In this document: piece by piece, positions 1 to 6,218 of the stretch
How the letters are laid out: every line of letters starts with the position of its first letter
Position numbering within the stretch: position 1 is the first letter of the stretch
Assembly: GCA_023392115.1 (NCBI GenBank)
Contig: JAEVZT010000512.1
Location: 1 to 6,218 of the forward strand
DNA length: 6,218 nucleotides
DNA from: Chloroflexota bacterium
Lineage (GTDB): Bacteria > Chloroflexota > Anaerolineae > Aggregatilineales > Phototrophicaceae
Reading direction: 5' to 3'
Notes under the pieces: generated by a model
Database searches by the model: none
What the model saw: only the letters and a program-made list of their open reading frames with translations
What the model was told of the DNA's origin: nothing
Made by a program: the position numbers and the translations under genes

Positions 1-1442
<1,442 letters not shown>

Positions 1443-1447
1443 AGTTT

Positions 1448-1455
1448 CCCTCTCC
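1448..1455 (-). promoter_or_regulatory. Ribosome binding site of asnB
   Basis: On the minus strand this reads GGAGAGGG, ending 5 nt before the ATG. It fixes the asnB start at 1442. Confidence 0.75.
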
Positions 1456-1463
1456 GGCGGGCG

Positions 1464-1469
1464 ATTGTA
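1464..1469 (-). promoter_or_regulatory. Candidate -10 box for asnB
   Basis: The minus strand reads TACAAT, one base from the TATAAT consensus, 21 nt before the start codon. This would leave a very short leader of about 15 nt that still contains the ribosome site. I see no good TTGACA-like -35; the sequence upstream is GC-rich with only a weak TTTCCG 20 nt away. The same hexamer serves the SH3b gene at 3095. Confidence 0.5.
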
Positions 1470-1574
1470 CACCATTCGCCGCGCCGCGACGGAAAACGTA
1501 TGGCAAGCGGTGGATCGTCCGCGCCAGCACAAGGGTTCTCACAGATTGTTCATTAAAAACGAAATAAAGATTGA

Positions 1575-1580
1575 TATAAT
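1575..1580 (+). promoter_or_regulatory. -10 box of the stress-protein gene
   Basis: A perfect TATAAT sits in an AT-rich island (about 1545-1600) within otherwise GC-rich DNA, 36 nt before the ATG. No clear -35 lies at 16-18 nt; a TTGTTC at 1546-1551 is too far away (23 nt). The promoter may therefore rely on an activator, an extended -10 or an alternative sigma factor. That would suit a stress gene, but it is inference. Confidence 0.6.
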
Positions 1581-1603
1581 CGAAGTTGTAACACTGAAAC
1601 CCT

Positions 1604-1609
1604 AAGGAG
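1604..1609 (+). promoter_or_regulatory. Ribosome binding site of the stress-protein gene
   Basis: AAGGAG lies 7 nt before the ATG at 1617, a near-consensus Shine-Dalgarno sequence that fixes the start. Confidence 0.85.
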
Positions 1610-1616
1610 TTTCGCT

Positions 1617-2999
1617 ATGACCAAGACAATCATCGCCCTTTATGACGATTTCCCGACCGCGCAGCACGTTGTCGAAAACCTCGCCGAAGCGGGTTTCTCG
1701 CGTAACGACATCAGCGTGATGGCGAACGACGCGAGCGGGAACTACGCCCGTTCGACCGAGCGCGGCGATATGGTCGTCGAAGACGATGTGACTGCGGGCG
1801 AAGGCGCGGGTTTCGGCGCGGTGGTCGGCGGGCTTGTCGGCTTGGGCGCGGCGTTGATTCCCGGCATCGGTCCGGTGATCGGCGCGGGTCCGCTGGCGGT
1901 GGCGCTGACGGCGGGCATCGGCGCGGCGGCTGGCGCGATCACGGGCGGCATCACCGCCGGGTTGATCGACATGGGCGTCGATGAAGACGACGCGCACATT
2001 TACGCCGAAGGCGTGCGCCGGGGCGGGACGCTCGTCAGCCTCACGACGCAGGACGAATGGGCGGAACGGGCGCAGGAGATCATGAACCGCCATAACCCGG
2101 TCGATGTCGACACGCGTTCGTCCCTGTGGCGCGAGCGCGGCTGGACGGGGTTCGATTCCAACGCCGACCCGTATAACGCCGATCAGATCGAGCAGGAACG
2201 GCTGGCGTACCGCGATTACCCGGTCGAACACGGCATGGGGACTGAGCCTGAACAGGGCGACTACTTCAGCGACCGCGAGCGGCGCGAGAGCATCCAGCCG
2301 ACGGGCAGGGTGCAGTCGCCATCAGACTACGATCAGGAAATGGCGCGGACGGCGGACGCCGTCACCGATTACGACAATACCAGCGGCGGACACAGGGGGG
2401 CGGAAGAGGCAACGCGCAACCAGAACATGGATGTCGACGCGACCGCCGGCGTGAATACAGGCGCGCCGAGCGAAGAAGATCGCGGGACGATCTATGGCGC
2501 GCTGCAAAACGCGGTTTCCGGCGCGACTGGCGATTTTGAAGACGATACTCCCCCCGGCGCAGAGCGGCACCACGAGGCGTCGCGCGGCGTGCGCCAAGCA
2601 ATGGAACGGGACACGAGCGGTTCGGCTCATGATGATCGGACGGAAAAGCGCGATTTCGGCACACAAACGGGCGGCACGTCTGAGCAGCAGCCCTACGGCA
2701 CGACTTCCGGGTCGACGGCGGGCTATTCGGCGGGGACAGGCTACGGTACGCAAGAAGGCATGTCCGCAGGGATCAATATGGGCAGGCAGGGCTCGACCTC
2801 CGGCACGATGCCCGGAGGCAGCATGGACGCGAGTGTCGCGTCGGACAGTTTCACGCGTGATTCCAGTGCTCATGAAGCACATTTCGCGCAAGACGCCGTG
2901 CGCGACCGCCAGCTTTCAAGCGCCTACGGCGGCAGAAGTAGGACAGGTCGCGCGCGGGTGTACGAAAGCTCACGACGGGATTCAGATACGAACCCGTAA
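1617..2999 (+). CDS. YflT-domain general stress protein with glycine-zipper segment and long low-complexity tail
   Basis: 460 residues. Residues 3-55 resemble the YflT / general stress protein 17M N-terminal domain: a TIIALYDDFPTAQHVVENL start, then an AGFSRNDISVM strand, matching the usual 'fall in abundance of one strand, helix, strand' layout. Residues 62-118 are a long Gly/Ala-rich hydrophobic stretch with GxxxG-like spacing (a glycine zipper), likely one or two membrane-inserting helices with a Pro/Gly turn at IPGIGP. Residues 122-144 (DEDDAHIYAEGVRRGGTLVSL) are a second conserved block typical of these proteins. RHNPVDVD and WRERGWTGFD (159-180) end the recognisable part. From about residue 185 to 460 the tail is polar, rich in Gly, Ser, Thr, Asp, Glu and Arg, and almost surely disordered. 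The molecular role of the family is not established; stress induction and envelope association are inferences. Its own promoter and terminator make it monocistronic. Confidence 0.88.
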   Translation: MTKTIIALYDDFPTAQHVVENLAEAGFSRNDISVMANDASGNYARSTERGDMVVEDDVTAGEGAGFGAVVGGLVGLGAALIPGIGPVIGAGPLAVALTAGIGAAAGAITGGITAGLIDMGVDEDDAHIYAEGVRRGGTLVSLTTQDEWAERAQEIMNRHNPVDVDTRSSLWRERGWTGFDSNADPYNADQIEQERLAYRDYPVEHGMGTEPEQGDYFSDRERRESIQPTGRVQSPSDYDQEMARTADAVTDYDNTSGGHRGAEEATRNQNMDVDATAGVNTGAPSEEDRGTIYGALQNAVSGATGDFEDDTPPGAERHHEASRGVRQAMERDTSGSAHDDRTEKRDFGTQTGGTSEQQPYGTTSGSTAGYSAGTGYGTQEGMSAGINMGRQGSTSGTMPGGSMDASVASDSFTRDSSAHEAHFAQDAVRDRQLSSAYGGRSRTGRARVYESSRRDSDTNP

Positions 3000-3032
3000 T
3001 CTGAATCGTTTAGCCCCATTGACCTATTAAAG

Positions 3033-3060
3033 ACCCCGGAATCCTCTCCGGGGTTTTTTT
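3033..3060 (+). terminator. Intrinsic terminator after the stress-protein gene
   Basis: ACCCCGGA (3033-3040) pairs with TCCGGGGT (3047-3054) around a 6-nt loop, and a run of seven T follows (3054-3060). It begins 34 nt after the stop codon and ends before the SH3b promoter, separating the two transcription units. Confidence 0.93.
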
Positions 3061-3094
3061 GATTCCCCTTTCGGCAGCGCGCGCATTCCTACGC

Positions 3095-3100
3095 TACAAT
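3095..3100 (+). promoter_or_regulatory. -10 box of the SH3b gene
   Basis: TACAAT, identical to the candidate -10 of asnB, lies 25 nt before the chosen ATG. It overlaps an earlier in-frame ATG at 3099, which therefore should not be part of the mRNA. A weak TTTCGG lies 20 nt upstream; no consensus -35 is visible. Confidence 0.55.
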
Positions 3101-3111
3101 GTGGGAGAACG

Positions 3112-3117
3112 AGGAGG
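3112..3117 (+). promoter_or_regulatory. Ribosome binding site that decides the SH3b start
   Basis: AGGAGG, a full consensus match, ends 8 nt before the ATG at 3126. It lies downstream of the alternative ATG at 3099, so it can only serve 3126. Confidence 0.88.
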
Positions 3118-3125
3118 CTGTTGTT

Positions 3126-4118
3126 ATGCGCTTGAACCGCTTGTTCCTCATCCTGCTGCTGATCTTTGCGCTGCTGATCCCGCTGGCGTTTGGCGGGCGT
3201 CCGGCGACGGCGCATCAGGTTGTCACCTCAACCCCGTTCGTCACGTCGACGTGGACGCCTTCGCCCACGCCGCAGATGCTGATTACCCCGGCGACAGGCT
3301 GCGCCGCGCCGCTCGACCTGACGCTTGGCGGCAGCGTGCTGCTGCGCGGCGGCGTCAACGTCCGCAGCGAACCGTCGATGTCCGGCGCGCTTGTCAACTA
3401 CTACGACCGGCAGGTGCAGTTAAGGCTGGTGAACGGTCCCGTGTGCCAGAACGGTTACAACTGGTGGTATGTCGAAGGCGTCGGGCATCCGGGCTGGGTA
3501 ATCGAGGGCAGACCGGGGCGCTACTTCCTTCAGCCGTTCAACATCGTCGATCCGGATAACGTTTGCTTTGAGCCGATCGCGCTGACCGCCGGATCGCGCG
3601 TTCGCCTGACGACCGGGCTGCGCGTCCACGAGTCCGCCGATTTGCAGTCGCGGGTGTTGACGACGCTGCCGTTCGATACGGTGCTTGACGTGACCGGCGT
3701 CGCCGCCTGCGCCGATGGACTCAACTGGTGGCTGGTGCGCTTCCCGTTCGACGCGAGCGGGACGACGATCGAGGGCTGGATCGCCGAGGGCTTCCCCGAC
3801 GACTACTGGATTCAACCGCTCAACGCCGCGCTGACGCCCGTCCCGCTGCGCTGCTCCATCCCGTTGAACCTGAGCGCCGGGTCGCGCGGAGCGGTGACGT
3901 ACCGTGACGACGTGCCGCGCCGCCTGCGCTCCGCGCCGAGCACGGCAGCGCCGGTTGTGCTCGACCTGCTCGACGGCGTCGCCTTTGAAGTCATCAGCGG
4001 CGCGACGTGCAGCGAGGGCTATAACTGGTGGAACGTGCGCATTCTGACGACGGGCATCACCGGCTGGATCGCCGAGGGCAGACCGGGCAACTACTGGTTT
4101 GAAATCATCGCGCGATGA
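3126..4118 (+). CDS. Exported protein with three SH3b-like repeats
   Basis: 330 residues from the ATG at 3126; an in-frame ATG at 3099 would add nine residues (MWENEEAVV) ahead of the signal peptide but lies inside the -10 box. Residues 1-30 form a signal peptide: MRLNR, a hydrophobic core (6-22), and a possible signal peptidase I site after ATA (27-29). Residues 33-55 are a Thr/Pro/Ser-rich linker typical of surface proteins. Three SH3b-like repeats follow, at about 59-134, 147-229 and 243-325. Each opens with a Cys and an L-x-GS motif, has an NVRSEPS-like strand (RVHES in the second, RLRSAPS in the third), then C-x2-GxNWW-x-V, and ends in GWxxEGxPxxY. SH3b domains commonly bind peptidoglycan or other wall peptides, so a cell-surface role is likely; no catalytic domain is present. 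The stop overlaps the start of the next gene (ATGA), so the two are probably co-translated. Confidence 0.9.
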   Translation: MRLNRLFLILLLIFALLIPLAFGGRPATAHQVVTSTPFVTSTWTPSPTPQMLITPATGCAAPLDLTLGGSVLLRGGVNVRSEPSMSGALVNYYDRQVQLRLVNGPVCQNGYNWWYVEGVGHPGWVIEGRPGRYFLQPFNIVDPDNVCFEPIALTAGSRVRLTTGLRVHESADLQSRVLTTLPFDTVLDVTGVAACADGLNWWLVRFPFDASGTTIEGWIAEGFPDDYWIQPLNAALTPVPLRCSIPLNLSAGSRGAVTYRDDVPRRLRSAPSTAAPVVLDLLDGVAFEVISGATCSEGYNWWNVRILTTGITGWIAEGRPGNYWFEIIAR

Positions 4119-4687
4119 CCTTCTCGCACCCGAACCCGCGCCTTGAGCGCATCACGCAGATCGGCGCGGCGCTGCTGATCGCCGTCATGCTGATCGCCGC
4201 CGCCGGTCAGTTCGCGCTCGTCTTAATCGGGCTGCCGGTCTTACTGTTCCTGATCACCGGCGTGATCACGCTGCTGCTGATCGCGCCGGTTGTGATGTTG
4301 ACGACGGCGACGCCCGCCGTCACGGTTGCGCCCGACGGCTTGACGATCCACCCGCGTTGGTGGCGCGACCGCTTCATCGACTGGCGCGAGGTGCGGGCGC
4401 TCAAGGACTATCCGCTGCTGCCGCCGAAAGACGCCGAAGTCGGGCGGCGAGCGCTCGCGGGACGAAGGAACTACCGCCCCGCCGCCGGAATCATGCTCGT
4501 CATCCCGTCGCTGCCCGTGCAGTACCGCTTCACAGGGATGTTCGCCGGCGAGGGCTTCACCGGCGTGATCGCCCTGACGAACCGGACGCACGAACGTTAT
4601 GATGAACTGGTGGAGCGGGTCAGCGCGTATGTGCCGCCCGATACCCCCGACGCTAAAAGCGTCGGGCTAGGGAAAAAAGCCCCGTGA
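4115..4687 (+). CDS. Two-helix membrane protein with possible PH-like soluble domain
   Basis: 190 residues, family not recognised with certainty. A short basic N-terminus (NPRLERI) precedes two closely spaced hydrophobic helices (about 16-37 and 39-62). Residues 68-172 are soluble, probably cytoplasmic. VTVAPDGLTIHPRWWRDRFIDWREV (about 69-93, with W82-W83 and W90) resembles the opening strands of bacterial PH-type domains, where a 'turn on the residue pattern x-DGL-x-I' is followed by an I/L-x-W-x-E/D-I/V motif. NRTHERYDELVERV (156-169) would be the closing helix. No catalytic motif is seen. The ATG overlaps the stop of the SH3b gene by 4 nt and has no Shine-Dalgarno of its own, so translation is likely coupled. 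The last 13 residues (178-190) and the stop are encoded by the hairpin repeat at 4646-4751 and are probably not part of the fold. Confidence 0.8.
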   Translation: MTFSHPNPRLERITQIGAALLIAVMLIAAAGQFALVLIGLPVLLFLITGVITLLLIAPVVMLTTATPAVTVAPDGLTIHPRWWRDRFIDWREVRALKDYPLLPPKDAEVGRRALAGRRNYRPAAGIMLVIPSLPVQYRFTGMFAGEGFTGVIALTNRTHERYDELVERVSAYVPPDTPDAKSVGLGKKAP

Positions 4688-4751
4688 ACGGGGCTGAACA
4701 GCCGGCTTCAGCCGGCTTACTTCCAGACAGCCGGGGGCTTTAGCCTCCGGC
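4646..4751 (+). repeat. Array of four tandem GC-rich hairpins
   Basis: Four separate perfect or near-perfect inverted repeats lie end to end. H1 is CCCGACGC/GCGTCGGG (4646-4666, TAAAA loop). H2 is AGCCCCG/CGGGGCT (4678-4695, TGAA loop). H3 is AGCCGGC/GCCGGCT (4700-4717, TTCA loop). H4 is GCCGGGGGCT/AGCCTCCGGC (4730-4751, one G-U pair, TT loop). The stems differ in sequence, but three loops share the form TNNA closing on C/G pairs. This looks like an interspersed palindromic repeat of the REP/MITE type. It begins inside the upstream gene, supplies that gene's stop codon in the H2 loop (TGA 4685-4687), and ends 15 nt before the glycosyltransferase GTG. Copy number elsewhere in the genome cannot be seen here. 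Confidence 0.85.
4673..4695 (-). terminator. Terminator-like hairpin with T-run on the minus strand
   Basis: Read on the minus strand, H2 is AGCCCCG, loop TTCA, CGGGGCT, followed directly by more T (six T in all, 4678-4673). That is a textbook intrinsic terminator shape. On the plus strand the same hairpin is preceded by A-run and followed by GAACA, so it should not stop plus-strand transcription. No minus-strand gene is visible to its right, so it may be a by-product of the repeat or may stop antisense transcripts. Confidence 0.5.
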
Positions 4752-4763
4752 GGAACCGCTATC

Positions 4764-4770
4764 GGAGTGA
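4764..4770 (+). promoter_or_regulatory. Shine-Dalgarno-like GGAGTGA near the glycosyltransferase start
   Basis: GGAGTGA overlaps the GTG start at 4767, so it cannot serve that codon. It is spaced 8 nt from an in-frame TTG at 4779, and this spacing favours the TTG as the real start. Confidence 0.45.
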
Positions 4771-5774
4771 ACCATCACTTGATCACCGTTATCGCTACCG
4801 TCCTGAATGAGGGCGAGAACATTCGCCGGTTAATGGATTCCCTTGCCGCGCAGACGCTCGCGCCGGACGAAGTCGTGATCGTCGACGGCGGCAGCAGCGA
4901 CAACACGGTCGCCGTGCTGCGCGACTACGCCGATCGGCTGCCGCTGCGCGTGCTTGTCGAGCCGGGGTGCGGCATCAGCTCCGGGCGCAACCGCGCGATC
5001 GCCGCCGCGACTCACGATATTATCGCCGTCACCGACGCGGGCGTGATCCTCGATCCCGACTGGCTCGACCGGATCACGCGCCCGCTGCGCGACGATCCAT
5101 CACTTGAGGTCGTCGCCGGGTTCTTCCGCGTCGACCCGCGCAGCGTCTTTGAAGCGGCGATGGGGGCGACGTCGTTCCCACTGGTTGACGAAGTCGACGG
5201 GCAGACCTTTCTGCCAAGCAGCCGCAGCATCGCCTTTCGCAAGGCGGCGTGGCAGACGGTCGGCGGCTACCCCGAATGGCTCGACTACTGCGAAGACCTC
5301 GTCTTCGACCTGCGCTTGAAGGCGACGTCCGCGCCGCAGGCGTTCGCGCCCGACGCGCTCGTCTACTACCGCCCGCACGGCTCGCTCAAGAGCTTTTTCA
5401 AGACCTATCGGCGTTACGCGCGCGGCGACGGCAAAGCCGACCTGTGGCGCAAGCGTCACGCGGCGCGCTACGCGACCTACGGGCTCGCCGTTCCGCTGAT
5501 CTTCGCGCTCGGCTGGAAGGTGCATAAATCGCTGTGGAGTCTGTACGCGCTCGGCGCGGCGGTCTACCTGCGCGCGCCCTACAAGCGGCTGCGTTCCGTC
5601 CTTGCCGAAACGGCGCGCGTCAACGCCGCGCGCGTGACGCTGCTCAGCAACCTGTACGCCGTCGCCCTTGTCCCTGTGATCCGCGTGACCGGCGACGTGG
5701 CGAAGATGATCGGTTACCCGGCTGGCGTCCTGTGGCGGCTGCGCAACCGCCCACCGAACTGGCGTGACGTGTAG
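4767..5774 (+). CDS. Family 2 glycosyltransferase
   Basis: 335 residues from GTG at 4767. A TTG at 4779 (codon 5) may be the true start: it gives the usual MITVIATVLNE opening and has a well-spaced GGAGTGA. The product transfers a sugar from an activated nucleotide donor to an acceptor at the inner face of the membrane; the sugar and acceptor cannot be told from sequence. The GT-A fold is clear: ITVIATVLNEGENI (6-19), DEVVIVDGGSSDNT (34-47) for the nucleotide site, GISSGRNRAI (69-78), VTDAG (88-92) in place of DxD for metal binding, and GGYPEWLDYCEDLVFDLRL (166-184) with the acidic ED pair (176-177) as probable catalytic base region. TYRRYARGDGKADL (213-226) matches the conserved R-rich segment after it. 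Residues 236-270 and 294-325 are hydrophobic or amphipathic and probably attach it to the membrane. Its nearest relatives by motif act in exopolysaccharide or glycolipid synthesis. The hairpin array lies just upstream. Confidence 0.9.
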   Translation: MNHHLITVIATVLNEGENIRRLMDSLAAQTLAPDEVVIVDGGSSDNTVAVLRDYADRLPLRVLVEPGCGISSGRNRAIAAATHDIIAVTDAGVILDPDWLDRITRPLRDDPSLEVVAGFFRVDPRSVFEAAMGATSFPLVDEVDGQTFLPSSRSIAFRKAAWQTVGGYPEWLDYCEDLVFDLRLKATSAPQAFAPDALVYYRPHGSLKSFFKTYRRYARGDGKADLWRKRHAARYATYGLAVPLIFALGWKVHKSLWSLYALGAAVYLRAPYKRLRSVLAETARVNAARVTLLSNLYAVALVPVIRVTGDVAKMIGYPAGVLWRLRNRPPNWRDV

Positions 5775-5780
5775 ACGGCG

Positions 5781-5786
5781 TATAAT
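5781..5786 (+). promoter_or_regulatory. -10 box of the PH-domain gene
   Basis: A perfect TATAAT lies 7 nt after the glycosyltransferase stop and 33 nt before the next ATG. No clear -35 is seen in the coding DNA upstream. It suggests that the last gene can be transcribed on its own as well as by read-through. Confidence 0.55.
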
Positions 5787-5805
5787 GGATGCATATCTCG
5801 CAGAC

Positions 5806-5811
5806 AGGGAG
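5806..5811 (+). promoter_or_regulatory. Ribosome binding site of the PH-domain gene
   Basis: AGGGAG lies 8 nt before the ATG at 5820 and supports that start. Confidence 0.75.
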
Positions 5812-5819
5812 TAACGACG

Positions 5820-6215
5820 ATGCAGACAATGACACCGGAAAAGGACGTCGCAGTCTTTCGCCGCAGTCCGGCGACACTTGGCTTCTGGTGGCGAACAATC
5901 TTTACGCTGGGGCTGTATCTTCTCACGCTCTGGCGGCTGAACGAAATCCACGTCACGACGCGGCGCATCACCCAGCGGCGCGGCAACATCCTCAGCGGCA
6001 ACGAAACGTCGATGAGCCTTGCGAATATCACCGACGTTAGCGTCGACAAGTCGGTGTTCGGCTCGATCTTCGGCTACGGCAACATCGTCGTCCAGTCGGC
6101 GGGGTCGGATCGCGCTGAAATCTCATTCAACGGCTTGCAGAAGCCTGACAAACTGCGCGAGTTGATCTTCGACCTGAAAGACGGCAGGCTCGACGAAACG
6201 AAGCTCAAAGCGTAA
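5820..6215 (+). CDS. Small membrane-anchored bacterial PH-domain protein (bPH_2 / YdbS-like)
   Basis: 131 residues. A basic and aromatic stretch leads into one hydrophobic helix at about 21-40 (FWWRTIFTLGLYLLTLWRL). This is followed by a bacterial PH domain of the YdbS/YdbT (bPH_2) type. VTTRRITQRRGNILSGNETSMSLANITDV (45-73) is the hallmark 'xxT..RI..R.G.l....  ..l..I.dv' pattern, and SVFGSIFGYGNIVVQSAG (78-95) is the signature FGxGxIxxxSAG turn. NGLQKPDKLRELI (104-116) is the closing helix. Members of this family are membrane proteins of largely unknown function; lipid binding has been suggested from the fold only. Many relatives have two helices before the domain, whereas this one has a single clear one. 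The gene is 45 nt downstream of the glycosyltransferase with its own -10 box and ribosome site. The TAA is 3 nt from the window end, so what follows is unseen. Confidence 0.9.
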   Translation: MQTMTPEKDVAVFRRSPATLGFWWRTIFTLGLYLLTLWRLNEIHVTTRRITQRRGNILSGNETSMSLANITDVSVDKSVFGSIFGYGNIVVQSAGSDRAEISFNGLQKPDKLRELIFDLKDGRLDETKLKA

Positions 6216-6218
6216 TCC

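Noticed and set aside
1602..2231. 209-codon minus-strand frame opposite the stress-protein gene
   Set aside because: The plus-strand protein has recognisable family motifs, a near-consensus ribosome site and a promoter. The antisense product has repetitive Arg/Asp/His composition and no motif.
2322..3030. Further frames on both strands overlapping the low-complexity tail
   Set aside because: These are out-of-frame readings of a GC-rich disordered tail; none has a start signal or a recognisable domain.
4530..4645. Possible frameshift or truncation at the end of the two-helix membrane protein
   Set aside because: The frame is continuous and the closing helix (NRTHERYDELVERV) is complete before the repeat begins; only a short tail is altered.
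4646..4751. Hairpin array as a CRISPR array or plus-strand terminator
   Set aside because: The stems differ from each other and there are no equal-length spacers. On the plus strand no hairpin is followed by a T-run.
5100..5951. 283-codon minus-strand frame opposite the glycosyltransferase
   Set aside because: It is long, but it mirrors a clear GT2 gene, crosses the promoter of the next gene and contains no known motif. GC-rich third positions readily produce such shadows.

Overview
The window looks like chromosomal DNA of a GC-rich bacterium, most plausibly a member of the Chloroflexota (Anaerolineae-like). This is an inference. It rests on an asparagine synthetase with the 'GLGGDELFGGY' signature, a secreted triple SH3b protein behind a Thr/Pro-rich linker, a YflT/glycine-zipper stress protein, strong G/C preference at third codon positions, and a GC-rich tandem-hairpin repeat. 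No 16S rRNA or other marker gene is present to settle it.

Layout. (1) Positions 1-1442, minus strand: asparagine synthetase (asnB), cut at its 3' end by the left window edge. (2) Positions 1443-1616: a divergent intergenic region with one promoter facing each way. (3) Positions 1617-2999, plus: a 460-residue protein with an N-terminal YflT-type stress domain, a glycine-zipper membrane segment and a long low-complexity tail. A clean intrinsic terminator follows at 3033-3060. (4) Positions 3126-4118, plus: an exported protein with three SH3b-like repeats, each carrying a conserved pair of cysteines. It overlaps by 4 nt (ATGA) a small two-helix membrane protein (4115-4687). (5) Positions 4646-4751: four back-to-back hairpins that encode the last 13 residues and the stop codon of the membrane protein and run up to the next start. 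(6) Positions 4767-5774, plus: a family 2 glycosyltransferase. (7) Positions 5820-6215, plus: a small membrane-anchored bacterial PH-domain protein with its own promoter.

How the genes may work together. Most plus-strand products point to the cell envelope: exported SH3b repeats, two membrane proteins with PH-like soluble parts, and a glycosyltransferase. Asparagine synthetase and GT2 genes do co-occur in polysaccharide loci, but here asnB is divergent and separated by a stress gene, so a shared pathway is not shown.

I see no defence system, CRISPR array, integrase, transposase, tRNA or rRNA. The most unusual element is the four-hairpin array and its intrusion into a coding sequence. Next are the paired-cysteine SH3b repeats coupled to a membrane partner, and the long disordered tail on the stress protein. 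I do not see convincing evidence of a wholly new multi-gene system.
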